Position numbers and translations under genes: made by a program. The notes under the pieces were generated by a model, which was given only the letters and a program-made list of their open reading frames with translations, ran no database searches and was not told where the DNA came from. Positions 7,076 through 14,875 of a stretch of 36,753 nucleotides of DNA are shown here, one piece after another. The DNA comes from Spirochaetia bacterium (GTDB taxonomy: Bacteria; Spirochaetota; Spirochaetia; Treponematales; Breznakiellaceae), in the NCBI GenBank assembly GCA_025997715.1, contig BNUY01000008.1, positions 1-36,753 on the forward strand, given 5' to 3'. Each line of letters begins with the position of its first letter. Position 1 is the stretch's first letter.

Positions 7076-7872
7076 TGATAATTCGGGTCAAGCATAAGAA
7101 TAATTTTACGACCATATCAAACAAGGCCCTGCAGGACAAAGAACTGTCATTCAGGTCCAGGGGTTTGTTGGCGTATTTATTATCCTTGCCGGAGGACTGG
7201 AAGCTGTATGAGAATGAGATAAAGGACCATTCGACTGATAAAAGAACGGCGATTCATACCGCCATGTTGGAATTGCTCAATTCCGGGTATGTTTTTAGGG
7301 GTGTCTTGAAGCAGGATAACACCTATGACTACTTTGTGAATGACGCAAAACTCAGTAATGATGAGTGGAATACCTATGCTGAAAATCAACAAGGGGTATG
7401 TTGGAAATCAGCAAGGGGCCTTGTTGAAAACCAACAAAGCCCCCATGTTGAAAAACAGCACACCCCCTTTGTTGAAAATCAACAACTACAAAATACACAG
7501 GTAGAAAGTACAGAAGAACAAAATACACATTCAAACCTGGATCTTTATTTTATTTCCCTTTGGCAGTCGGAACCAACGGTAGTAAATTGCATGGCCCGCC
7601 TGAAAAGCCCCAACGATTGGGCTGAATACTGGCGGCTTTACCAGGGCACCCGGGAGGACATAAAGCGGTCATGGGATAACTTCATTGCCGGGGTAAAGAC
7701 AGGGGTAATTGAGCGCCGGTTCGTTCCGGCCAATCCCGATACCTTCATCCTGGGTGACGGGCTTAATCGGTACAGAGATCCACCGCAGAAGAAGGCCGGC
7801 CCAAAGATCGGGAAGGATTCCGTGGATGATGTGAGCCAGTTCTTTAAGGGGGTTGCCGATGCCGATACCTGA
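7075..7872 (+). CDS. Phage replication initiator (DnaD/replisome-organizer type), candidate origin inside gene
   Basis: The N-terminal half (residues 1-90) resembles the winged-helix domain of phage replisome organizers (LSFRSRGLLAYLLSLPEDW, then TAMLELLNSGYVFRGVLKQDN). The helicase-loader gene follows directly, the usual initiator-loader pair. A glutamine-rich linker (about residues 102-140) contains repeated VENQQ units encoded by iteron-like DNA at 7377-7485. The C-terminal region is less clear. ATG 7075 is four bases after GGAGG and overlaps the HNH stop; GTG 7072 is too close to that site. The protein probably binds its own coding sequence as origin, as lambda O does. Confidence 0.7.
   Translation: MIIRVKHKNNFTTISNKALQDKELSFRSRGLLAYLLSLPEDWKLYENEIKDHSTDKRTAIHTAMLELLNSGYVFRGVLKQDNTYDYFVNDAKLSNDEWNTYAENQQGVCWKSARGLVENQQSPHVEKQHTPFVENQQLQNTQVESTEEQNTHSNLDLYFISLWQSEPTVVNCMARLKSPNDWAEYWRLYQGTREDIKRSWDNFIAGVKTGVIERRFVPANPDTFILGDGLNRYRDPPQKKAGPKIGKDSVDDVSQFFKGVADADT
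7377..7485. repeat. Five iteron-like repeats inside the replication gene (candidate origin)
   Basis: Five 16-base units begin at 7377, 7399, 7422, 7446 and 7470 (spacing 22, 23, 24, 24), with consensus TGTTGAAAATCARCAA. The best units are part of the dyad TTGTTGAAAATCAACAA. The second unit is in a different reading frame from the others yet keeps the DNA sequence, so conservation is at DNA rather than protein level. An A/T-leaning stretch follows (about 7486-7560). Iterons in the initiator gene followed by an unwinding region resemble the lambda O/ori layout. Confidence 0.65.
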
Positions 7873-8521
7873 GTCCGAGTTCAAGCCAGAAGTTGCCGAG
7901 ATGATTCGCCGCATGGTCCCATCATTTACCCAGCAAGAACCAATGAGCGAAGAAGAACGGGCGGCCAGGATGGCTGAGGTCAAGGTAAATGCCGAGGAAG
8001 AAGAAAAGCAGCGGGAGCTTTCGGCGCTGCGGCGCTTGGGGATTCCCCCCCGGTATTACGAATCCCTGGTTGAAAATTGGATAGCCGATAGCAAGGAGAA
8101 AAAGGATGCACTGTTACAGGTCGTGAATAACATCTGGAAGGAGAATCTCTTTATCACCGGCAACGCGGGCACCGGGAAAACTCACCTTGCTTATGGATTC
8201 GTGAAGCGCGGGGCAACGTACCGCAGGCTGCCTGATATATTCCGGGAGGTCCGTCAGGACTTCGATTCGGAGAACGATGTCCTGGACTTCTTGGGCAGAG
8301 TGAAGCTACTGATTATAGACGAGATAGGAAGAACGAAGTTCAGCGATTTTGAGCGGAACCTATTTTTTGAGATCGTTGACCGCAGGTACAACAACATGGT
8401 CCCGATGACCTTGATTACTAACCTGACGGAAAACGAGTTCGCGGAACAATACGGCACAGCGGTCATGGATAGGCTGAGACCTATTTTAGTTAAGTTCAAC
8501 TGGAAAAGTAGGAGGAAGTAA
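7859..8521 (+). CDS. DnaC-like replicative helicase loader ATPase
   Basis: Walker A is GNAGTGKT at residues 101-108, Walker B is LLIIDEIG at 150-157, and a sensor-like strand ITNL lies near 186. At 220 aa with an N-terminal helical region of about 90 residues, it matches DnaC/IstB-type loaders that place the replicative helicase on origin DNA. No phage helicase is visible in the window, so the host DnaB is the likely partner. ATG 7859 has AAGGGGG six bases upstream. The start lies inside the end of the initiator gene and the stop overlaps the next gene (TAATG). Confidence 0.85.
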   Translation: MPIPESEFKPEVAEMIRRMVPSFTQQEPMSEEERAARMAEVKVNAEEEEKQRELSALRRLGIPPRYYESLVENWIADSKEKKDALLQVVNNIWKENLFITGNAGTGKTHLAYGFVKRGATYRRLPDIFREVRQDFDSENDVLDFLGRVKLLIIDEIGRTKFSDFERNLFFEIVDRRYNNMVPMTLITNLTENEFAEQYGTAVMDRLRPILVKFNWKSRRK

Positions 8522-8952
8522 TGGCCGAGGAGCCCAGCAGGCAACAATTTTGGAAATGCCCGGTTTGCGGAAAGTACTTCCCGTTATCCAGACGGTATTG
8601 CGACTGTCATTCCCGATTTGAGAATGTCGTGTACTGGAGCGATACGGCCGTGGAACTGGGTGCCGCCGCATACAATGTGGAGACCAGCAAAATCAACTGT
8701 AAGGATTGCGGGATGGGGTGTAAAATCTGCGCTTCCTTCACGATGCCAAGGCAGAATAAGCAGGGTTTTGGTGGCCCCGATTGCCTATGGATGACGGGAA
8801 GCGTCCGGTGTACCTGTTGCCAAACAATACTGAAGGAAGATCCCTTTGGATTTGACCCTGTGATGGTAGTTTATAAGATCCGGGATCAGTTCAAGAATAA
8901 AATGCCGCCCCCTGAATTACCCACAACGAAAAGGTGGTACGACTATGATTAA
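8521..8952 (+). CDS. Zinc-ribbon protein, function unknown (143 aa)
   Basis: Not recognised beyond its metal-binding character. Cysteine pairs CPVC (13-16), YCDC, CKDCGMGCKIC and CTCC suggest two or more zinc sites. The C-terminus ends KRWYDYD. It begins at ATG 8521, immediately after the helicase loader, with GGAGGAAG upstream, and so belongs to the replication operon. A nucleic-acid-binding role is plausible but unproven. Confidence 0.65.
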   Translation: MAEEPSRQQFWKCPVCGKYFPLSRRYCDCHSRFENVVYWSDTAVELGAAAYNVETSKINCKDCGMGCKICASFTMPRQNKQGFGGPDCLWMTGSVRCTCCQTILKEDPFGFDPVMVVYKIRDQFKNKMPPPELPTTKRWYDYD

Positions 8953-9259
8953 AGAGAAGGATCGGACAATCAGCAGAAGGATCGATGAGATTCTGGAATG
9001 TGGTTTTCGGTATGCCAAGTTCAAACTTTGCCTGAGAAGAAACCGGGAGAAGGTTGATTCCCGGTTTCTGACCTATGACGAACTTCTGAAACGGCTCAAA
9101 GAAGAAGTATATGAGCTGGAGCAGGAAATGAAAAAGAAGGGGCTTCTGGGAATCAAGAAACTAAACCCCGAAACCCAAATGATTGAATCGGTAGCGAAAG
9201 AAGCCGGTGACATAATCAATTTTGCGGCGATGATCTGCGATAAAACGGAGGGCGTATAG
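8945..9259 (+). CDS. MazG-like nucleotide pyrophosphohydrolase family protein
   Basis: LLKRLKEEVYELEQE followed by AKEAGDIINFAAMIC reproduces the MazG-type pattern of a metal-binding EExxE helix and a later ExxD helix. Length (104 aa) fits single-domain phage MazG-like proteins. These hydrolyse (d)NTPs or related nucleotides and may alter host alarmone levels during infection. ATG 8945 lies eight bases inside the previous gene. Confidence 0.7.
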   Translation: MIKEKDRTISRRIDEILECGFRYAKFKLCLRRNREKVDSRFLTYDELLKRLKEEVYELEQEMKKKGLLGIKKLNPETQMIESVAKEAGDIINFAAMICDKTEGV

Positions 9260-9502
9260 ATGAATTGTGATTCAAGGGGCGAGTACATCTTTAGCGGGTG
9301 TATTGAAATCCTGAGAAATAAATCTCTGGATGAAGTTATGAAACCGGGTTTTGAGCGGCTTGTTCAAAGAGTTGCGGACCTGTATGACCTCAGTTACAAA
9401 TCCAGAGACAAGACCAGGGGTAAGCCGGGTGGCATAGATTACTCCAAGGCATTTTTAGACTATGAGGAGGAAAAGGATGGATCTGGAAATTCGGGTGTAT
9501 AA
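9260..9502 (+). CDS. Hypothetical protein (80 aa)
   Basis: Not recognised. It starts at ATG 9260 directly after the MazG-like stop codon, without a strong separate binding site, suggesting coupled translation. The protein is charged and mostly helical, with no motif. Its last 26 bases overlap the next gene. Confidence 0.6.
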   Translation: MNCDSRGEYIFSGCIEILRNKSLDEVMKPGFERLVQRVADLYDLSYKSRDKTRGKPGGIDYSKAFLDYEEEKDGSGNSGV

Positions 9503-10052
9503 CGAGAAGGCTGACGAGATTTTCTTCAAGGGAATTAAAAACGTGAAGGATATTCGCCATGTATTAAACAGCGTGAGGCGTGGACGGAATGCGGTAGCAA
9601 AACCATACATCACCACTATTCACATCATGGGAGACAAGAATCCCTTCCGGATTGGCCGGGAGCAGGATATTGTGGAATGGCTGACCAAGCGGATGAAAGA
9701 TAGGCCGGAGGAAAAGCGGTCGAAGATTCCCATAGAGAAGACGACTCCAATACCACAAGTAGTAACGTTTGTGGATGAACCGTATGAAAAACTGACCGAT
9801 CAAGAATGTTGGGATGAGTTTATGCGGCTTCTTGATCTTCAAGAGTCAATAGAAGGTGGGGGGAAAGGCTTTCTTCTGGACAGCCCTCGCAAAGACGAAG
9901 TCAAGAAGTTTATGAAAGTGATGGATTCATCCGGCATTGAGCATTCATGCAATAAGCAGCCTAGTTTTACGAATTGGTTTTACAAATGCAAGGGTCGTTC
10001 GTTCAGCATTGTAGAATATCGGCTTGGGTGGATGGAGCTAAGGTGGGGATGA
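9477..10052 (+). CDS. Hypothetical protein (191 aa)
   Basis: Not recognised. ATG 9477 is six bases after GAGGAGG and is preferred over an ATG at 9462 that precedes that site. The N-terminal 60 residues look like a beta-rich domain (LEIRVYNEKADEIFFKGI). A proline-containing linker near residue 85 is followed by a second domain with YEKLTDQECWDEF. The stop overlaps the next start (ATGA). Confidence 0.6.
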   Translation: MDLEIRVYNEKADEIFFKGIKNVKDIRHVLNSVRRGRNAVAKPYITTIHIMGDKNPFRIGREQDIVEWLTKRMKDRPEEKRSKIPIEKTTPIPQVVTFVDEPYEKLTDQECWDEFMRLLDLQESIEGGGKGFLLDSPRKDEVKKFMKVMDSSGIEHSCNKQPSFTNWFYKCKGRSFSIVEYRLGWMELRWG

Positions 10053-10249
10053 TGAGTGAGTCAAGAACCCTTTACGAAGCCTTGGGATTCTGTCCGCTGT
10101 TCCTGTTCCTGGAATTCAAGGAAGCCGGTAACTGTATGGGCTGCCCAATGGAGGACGGCGTTGACATCGGCGTAGGCTGGCAGCACCATTGCGGGAATGA
10201 ATGTACCGGTTCGGTCGAGCCTATTGATCTGAAGGAGCTGCCATTTTGA
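10052..10249 (+). CDS. Small cysteine-rich protein (65 aa)
   Basis: Not recognised. ATG 10052 (or 10049) follows AGGTGGGG. Cysteines in CMGC and in the later HHCGNEC could bind zinc. The gene ends at TGA 10247-10249, overlapping the TTG start inferred for the cytosine methyltransferase, and its last codons hold that gene's GGAG site. Confidence 0.6.
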   Translation: MSESRTLYEALGFCPLFLFLEFKEAGNCMGCPMEDGVDIGVGWQHHCGNECTGSVEPIDLKELPF

Positions 10250-11612
10250 ATACTCTTCAGATAGCCGACCTTTTCTGCGGCGCCGGGGGCAGTACCGAGG
10301 GAATCAAATGGCCCTGCAGCACATGGGGAAGAAGGCAAATATCCTGGCCATCAATCATTGGGAAGTAGCCATTCAGACCCACTCCACAAACAACGCCGAT
10401 GTGATGCACCTCTGCGAGAGCGTGGACCATATCGACCCCACCAAGGTTGTTCCAGGGCAAGTCCTGGACCTGCTCTGGGCTTCGCCGGCCTGCACCCATC
10501 ATTCAATCGCCCGGGGCGGGCGGCCCCGCTGTGAGCAGCAAAGGGCGCCGGCCTGGATAATCCCCTTCTGGCTGGAAAACCTGAAGGTGAAGCGCCTGAT
10601 TGTGGAGAACGTGCCGGAGTTCCAGAATTGGGGCCCCTTGGATGATTCCGGCCGCCCGGTAAAAGACGCGAAGGGAGAGACCTTCAAAGCCTTTATCAGG
10701 GCAATCCGCAGTCTGGGCTATACGGTGGAATGGCGGGTATTGAACGCTGCCAATTATGGAGACCCGACTATCCGGCGCCGCCTATTCATTCAAGCCATTA
10801 AGGGAGCTGGGCGGACGATTACCTGGCCAAATATCAGCCATGCCGAGAGCCAGTTCAATGTTCAAGGACTGCCGAAATGGGTGCCGGCCCGGGAGATTAT
10901 CGACAAATCCCTGCATGGGGAATCGATCTTTTCCCGGAAGCGTCCACTGGCGCCGGCTACCTTGCGGAGAATTGAGCATGGGATTAAGCGTTTCTGGCAG
11001 CCCTACGCCGAGCCGTTCCTGATTATGATGTACGGCACCAGCAATTCCCAATCCCTGGATATGCCGCTGCCCGCAGTAACCGGGACCGGCCACCATGCGC
11101 TGATAGAACCATTCCTGACCCGCTTCCATGGCGGCCAGGATTCCGCAGATCGAAACCATCCCCTGAGTGAGCCTATCCCCTGTATCGACACATCAAACAG
11201 GTACGGGATTGTGGAGCCCTTCATATTTGCCATCGGGCAGAACAGCGCGAAGGAACGCAGCAGCTCCCTGGATAGGCCCCTGGGCACGGTGGTGGGGAAA
11301 GCGGAGCATTGCTTAGTGGAACCGTTCCTAGTGAAGTATTACGGGACCGGTGATGCGGCTTCGCTGGATATTCCCCTGGGAACCGTGACCACAAAAGACC
11401 GATTCGGCCTGATAGAACCTGGTGATGACTACGCTCTGGACATTCGGTTCAGGATGCTCCAGCCCCATGAACTGGCCGCGGCGCAGGGATTCCCGGGGGA
11501 TTACAAGTTCTGCGGGACCAAGACGGACGTGACCAAACAGATAGGCAACGCCGTTCCGGTCCATCTGTCTGAGGCCCTGGCTGAGAATATTCTGAGGATG
11601 GAGGTAGCATGA
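10246..11612 (+). CDS. C5-cytosine DNA methyltransferase, frameshifted near its N-terminus
   Basis: Transfers methyl from SAM to cytosine C5. Motif I, DLFCGAGGSTEGI, is read from TTG 10246 (GGAG eight bases upstream), but the rest of the enzyme is in another frame from ATG 10308. Adding one A to the AAA at 10306-10308 joins them as GIK-MALQ. Numbering from that ATG: motif IV with catalytic cysteine in SPACTHHS (C62), motif VI VENVPEF, motif VIII RRRLF, motif X GNAVP (413-417). The recognition region (about 235-370) holds repeated EPF units, a known trait of this phage-type subfamily. The shift is most likely a sequencing error. Confidence 0.85.
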
Positions 11613-11932
11613 AAGACAAAGAAGAAACCTGCTATGGATGTGTGCATCAATATGTTTGCGGAATGAGGGGGTTTCGGGAAGCAAATATACGGTGTGATTG
11701 TTATTTGACTGACAGATTTCTCTCACCGGAAGATTGGGAAAAACTTCATGGGAAGCCATTGCAAGGGAATGCCCAGGTGTGGTGGCGGCAGGGGAAAGAT
11801 GAATTTTGGGTTTCTGGGCGTTATATCGGGGTGAAGGAATTTTTGTCCCAAACTTATTGCGATGGTTCGCATCCAAAACCGGTAGAAATACTGGTTACGA
11901 ATAATCCCTATCCCCCGGGGCGCGAAGTATGA
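11609..11932 (+). CDS. Hypothetical protein with cysteine-rich N-terminus (107 aa)
   Basis: Not recognised. ATG 11609 overlaps the methyltransferase stop (ATGA), so the two are probably co-translated. CYGC and CDCY in the first 32 residues could bind metal. The C-terminal half is aromatic (VWWRQGKDEFWVSGRYIG) and beta-like. Confidence 0.6.
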   Translation: MKDKEETCYGCVHQYVCGMRGFREANIRCDCYLTDRFLSPEDWEKLHGKPLQGNAQVWWRQGKDEFWVSGRYIGVKEFLSQTYCDGSHPKPVEILVTNNPYPPGREV

Positions 11933-12231
11933 CCTGCCTGAAATACCTACGCCAGAAGTTCCGGGAGCATCACCCAGAGAAGAGACGGCATACCAGGGCC
12001 TATGTAAAGAAGGTGATAAAGAAGGGCGAGAAGAAGATGAAATGGGAGAAGCGGCATCCGTTCAATCCAGTCTGTAACTTCCTGGATTGCGCCTGGGGAA
12101 TCGGGTGTGCCGGCAGGGGTTCCTGCAGGCATGGCGATCCCATGAATAAAGATTGTCCTGGGTTTGAGCCGGAACCTACGGATGAAGAAATCGAAGCGGC
12201 AATGAAGGAGGAAGGGGAATATGCAAATTGA
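11929..12231 (+). CDS. Small cysteine-rich protein (100 aa)
   Basis: Not recognised. ATG 11929 overlaps the previous stop. The first 40 residues are strongly basic. A cysteine-rich centre follows (CNFLDC, GCAGRGSC, DCPGF), then an acidic tail. This basic/zinc/acidic layout would suit nucleic-acid binding, but there is no direct evidence. Confidence 0.6.
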   Translation: MTCLKYLRQKFREHHPEKRRHTRAYVKKVIKKGEKKMKWEKRHPFNPVCNFLDCAWGIGCAGRGSCRHGDPMNKDCPGFEPEPTDEEIEAAMKEEGEYAN

Positions 12232-12442
12232 AATTATTCCAGGAGAAATTCAGTACGAACCCAAATTGGAAGGGGAAACCACCCTAAACAGCGGCATAGT
12301 TGATTTTCGTTTGAAAATTGATGGCGTTTTTATGAAGCGGGATTTTACTAATCTTACCACCCTTTTAACTGAAAGCATCGCTACTGCGGTGTGCATGTTT
12401 GAAAGAACGGTCAGGTATACCGAAAGGCGTGGAATAGATTGA
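12221..12442 (+). CDS. Hypothetical protein (73 aa)
   Basis: Not recognised. ATG 12221 lies within the end of the previous gene, after GGAGGAAGGGG. The protein looks beta-rich at first and then helical, with a single cysteine (C60). No motif identified. Confidence 0.55.
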   Translation: MQIEIIPGEIQYEPKLEGETTLNSGIVDFRLKIDGVFMKRDFTNLTTLLTESIATAVCMFERTVRYTERRGID

Positions 12443-12467
12443 AAAATAAAAAGGCTGAAGGAAGAAG

Positions 12468-12695
12468 ATGAAAAGGCCGGCGCAGTTCGATCCGGGATAT
12501 GAGATTACCTTTAATTCGCAGCATGGGAAGAACGTGATGATCTTGGCCTTCATGGAGTTTCTGGGTAGTTATTACTATCCACCATGTACTGAGAATTGTT
12601 ATTCGAAGATCCTTCGTGGCCTGTATAAAGCCATGAAAGCAGGGAAGGTAACGGGGGCTGATGATGACAGCGTTAAGCGAGCGAATGAAGAATAA
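12468..12695 (+). CDS. Hypothetical protein (75 aa)
   Basis: Not recognised. ATG 12468 has GGAAGAAG upstream. It has an aromatic and cysteine patch (YYYPPCTENCYSK) and an alanine/lysine-rich C-terminus. Its end overlaps the next gene. Confidence 0.55.
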   Translation: MKRPAQFDPGYEITFNSQHGKNVMILAFMEFLGSYYYPPCTENCYSKILRGLYKAMKAGKVTGADDDSVKRANEE

Positions 12696-12867
12696 AATCT
12701 GCGTTTTCTGCGGGAATTGCCAGGGAGGATGCTTGAAAGATGTTCCTTGGTATGCCGTATCTTACGATTGCGCTGGATTTACTGAACGGCCCGTGGAAGT
12801 TGTTAAGAAGGTAAATGAAAGAAGGATGAGGCGTAAGATTTTGAATAGCTTGGTAGAGACATTCTAA
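12661..12867 (+). CDS. Small cysteine-rich protein (68 aa)
   Basis: Not recognised. CVFCGNCQGGC at about residues 14-24 is a compact cluster likely to bind zinc. The C-terminal third is basic. ATG 12661 or 12664 follows GGGGG; ATG 12685 would give a shorter protein that keeps the cysteine cluster. Confidence 0.55.
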   Translation: MMTALSERMKNKICVFCGNCQGGCLKDVPWYAVSYDCAGFTERPVEVVKKVNERRMRRKILNSLVETF

Positions 12868-12880
12868 AAAGGAGAAGCGG

Positions 12881-12961
12881 ATGGCAAAAAGCCTATGGGA
12901 AGAAGGCGGGAAAGGTTCGGCACCGTTCCCGTCCATGATTGTTGTCTGGGGCAAGCCATGA
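12881..12961 (+). CDS. Possible 26-residue leader peptide before the transglycosylase
   Basis: A very short frame from ATG 12881 with a good ribosome binding site (AAAAGGAG). It ends at TGA 12959-12961, overlapping the ATG of the lytic transglycosylase (ATGA). It may serve mainly to bring ribosomes to the transglycosylase start, which has no strong site of its own. Whether the peptide has a function is unknown. Confidence 0.4.
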   Translation: MAKSLWEEGGKGSAPFPSMIVVWGKP

Positions 12962-13359
12962 ATACGATAATCACTTTGGTTCTTTCTTTGGCCCTGGAAA
13001 TCGGCGTTGACGGTAATCTGGCTGTCCAGCTTGTTCTTGCTGAAAATAGCTATATGGAACCTGACAGAGTGGGCGTCACCGGAGACCTTGGGATCATGCA
13101 GCTAAATCCCGATTACCTGGATTATTTCGTGGATCGGTATTGGGATAAAGACTGGGAGTTTAACTGGCGGGCACCGTATGACAATATCTACGTTGGCCTG
13201 AAGCATCTGAAATATCTGCTGTCGATTCCGCAGTTCAATGAGTGGCAGTCAATCCTGGCATATAACGCCGGGGAAGGTAACGTGATAAGGGGAACGCCGA
13301 AGTCGGAAAGCGTCGAATATGCGAATCGGGTATTCGCAGCATGGCGGGGTAGCAGATGA
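12958..13359 (+). CDS. Lytic transglycosylase (SLT domain), probable cell-wall enzyme
   Basis: The SLT fold is recognisable: catalytic glutamate E29 in LAENSY, then GDLGIMQLNPDYL (43-55) and AYNAGEGNV near residue 100. Such enzymes cleave the glycan strand of peptidoglycan to give 1,6-anhydro ends. At 133 aa it is a bare catalytic domain. A hydrophobic N-terminus (MNTIITLVLSLAL) might be an export signal or simply the first helix. ATG 12958 overlaps the preceding short frame. It lies among early/replication genes, not beside a visible holin, so lysis or entry cannot be assigned. Confidence 0.8.
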   Translation: MNTIITLVLSLALEIGVDGNLAVQLVLAENSYMEPDRVGVTGDLGIMQLNPDYLDYFVDRYWDKDWEFNWRAPYDNIYVGLKHLKYLLSIPQFNEWQSILAYNAGEGNVIRGTPKSESVEYANRVFAAWRGSR

Positions 13360-13832
13360 CCGCAGATGAAGTCCAGTATGCCCTGACCTATTCGCAGAGC
13401 AGCCCCTTTTATATCCGGTCTCATCTGGTAGTGCCAAACGTCCATTGGGGCCTGGGCTTTAATCACGAGCTGGACCTTCTGTCGATTTCCATGGACACCC
13501 ATATTGGTACTGAAATAGAGATTAAGGTGACGAAGGCCGATATGAAGCGTGATTTAGAAAAGCCGCACCACCATGACGATTCCCGGATTAGGCAGTTCTA
13601 CTATGCCGGCCCCCGGGAAATTGAAGCAGCGTTCTTTGAGTTCGCTCCCCCGGAGGCGGGGATTATCACCATCTCCCATGAATATGGCTGCCGATGGAAT
13701 TGCCGAATGCGGCGCAATGCGAAACCTCGGAAGTATTTCAAGTCCTTCACCCCAGATGAGATCATGCGCTTGCTGCGACTGGGAAATATGCGGTACTGGT
13801 CTCAGTTCCACAAGCAGTACAGGGGGAAGTGA
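13356..13832 (+). CDS. Predicted PD-(D/E)XK-like nuclease-fold protein (158 aa)
   Basis: Residues about 38-62 read NHELDLLSIS then TEIEIKVTKADMKRD. This is the E/D...ExK spacing of the PD-(D/E)XK nuclease core, as in MmcB-like repair proteins. The C-terminus is basic. It lies directly upstream of a Dam-type methyltransferase with a four-base overlap, so a nuclease/methyltransferase pair acting on related sites is possible. The nuclease call is inference from one motif. Confidence 0.55.
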   Translation: MTADEVQYALTYSQSSPFYIRSHLVVPNVHWGLGFNHELDLLSISMDTHIGTEIEIKVTKADMKRDLEKPHHHDDSRIRQFYYAGPREIEAAFFEFAPPEAGIITISHEYGCRWNCRMRRNAKPRKYFKSFTPDEIMRLLRLGNMRYWSQFHKQYRGK

Positions 13833-14685
13833 TGAGGACCGTGGACCAAATGGTTAAAACTTCGAGGGGTGGCATGATTCAGCACCCTCTTTGTCGATAC
13901 CACGGGTCAAAATGGAGAGTGGCGTCCTGGGTAATTTCGCACTTCCCACAGCACCGGATTTACCTGGAGCCCTTCGGCGGCAGTGCCTCAGTCCTTTTGC
14001 GAAAGGCCCGGTGCGAGGTGGAGATTTACAACGATCTGGATGGAGAGTTGGTGAACCTTTTGCGCGTAACTCGCGATCAGGGAGCGGCTCTGGCTGAGAA
14101 GATTTACATGACCCCCTACGCCCGGGAGGAGTTCGTCCAAGCCTTCGAGCCCGCTGATGACAAAGTGGAGCAGGCCCGCAGAACCTTTATCCGGGCGTTC
14201 ATGGGATTCGGCGGAGGGTACATCAGCCATTCCTCAAAATGCGCCCGTGCGGAAAACGGCTTTAGGAGCAGCTGGAAGATCCACGGCAATCACGCGAATC
14301 TGGACTGGCTGAAGCTCCCGGATAACTTGTTGCTCATTATGGACCGCCTGCGCGGGGTAGTCTTGGAAAATCTTGACTATCGGGAATTGATCAAGCGCAA
14401 TGATTCTCCCGGGACGCTGGTGTATGCGGACCCTCCCTATGTAGCGGAGACGCGGGACCGGGGAACGGATTACAAGCATGAGTTTTCCGAATCGGACCAT
14501 GTTGAATTAGCAAAGGTATTGCATGAGTGCCAGGGGCCGGTCGTTATTTCCGGCTACCATTCAGAGCTTTACAACGACCTATACCATGACTGGAGAGTTT
14601 CTGAGAAAGCGACTAGGACGATGCAGAATAGCCCAGGACCGAAGTGCTCTGGGTAAAGGGTGGGGAAATGGGCCTGTTTGATTGA
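13832..14685 (+). CDS. Dam-type (D12 class) adenine-N6 DNA methyltransferase, frameshifted at C-terminus
   Basis: Motif I is EPFGGSAS (46-53) and motif IV DPPY (200-203), in the alpha-class order of Dam enzymes. RYHGSKWR near residue 22 is the usual SAM-binding N-terminus. The uninterrupted frame ends at 14656 as NSPGPKCSG. Adding one C to the CCC at 14632-14634 restores TEVLWVKGGEMGLFD and a stop at 14683-14685, matching the normal family end. A single-base sequencing error is likely. ATG 13832 follows AGGGGG by five bases and overlaps the previous stop. Confidence 0.85.
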
Positions 14686-14706
14686 GCCCTTAATAATTTT
14701 TTATAA
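14670..14706 (+). terminator. Weak possible terminator after the Dam-type gene
   Basis: GGGC (14670-14673) can pair with GCCC (14686-14689), followed by TTAATAATTTTTTAT. The stem is only four base pairs, but the U-rich tract and position between the Dam gene and the next promoter cassette are suggestive. Confidence 0.35.
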
Positions 14707-14734
14707 GGAGTAGTATTACTATTTTTTATTTCTA

Positions 14735-14849
14735 TCCAAACGTTTAGACAGAAAAAATATTCAAAAAAAGAAATATTTTTAATAAAAGTTGTTGACAAAA
14801 AACAGTAATACTGCGATAATTATATAGAGGATTTACTAAAAAGTAAATC
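14735..14849 (+). promoter_or_regulatory. Regulatory cassette B (operator, sigma70 promoter, 5' stem-loop)
   Basis: Second copy of the cassette at 538-655. It has the dyad TCCAAACGTTTAGA at 14735-14748, an A/T-rich inverted repeat (AATATTC / GAAATATT), TTGACA at 14792-14797, a 17-base spacer and GATAAT at 14815-14820. The stem-loop at 14830-14849 has stem GATTTACT / AGTAAATC and loop AAAA. Relative to cassettes A and C, one stem pair has changed from T-A to C-G on both sides, a compensatory change that supports the hairpin. Confidence 0.8.
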
Positions 14850-14875
14850 AAATCTGAAACAAGGGAGTATGAAGA

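Noticed and set aside
7377..7485. CRISPR-like or protein-repeat interpretation of the repeats in the replication gene
   Set aside because: Units are 16 bases with only 6-8 bases between them, inside an open frame. One unit is out of frame, which argues against pure protein repeats and fits iterons.
12895..12957. N-terminal extension of the lytic transglycosylase from ATG 12895
   Set aside because: The extension (MGRRRERFGTV...) runs antiphase to a short frame with a strong ribosome binding site. The SLT domain is complete from ATG 12958.
10246..14685. Phase variation of the two methyltransferase genes
   Set aside because: The affected tracts are only three to four bases long, too short for typical slipped-strand switching. 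Sequencing error explains all four homopolymer breaks better.
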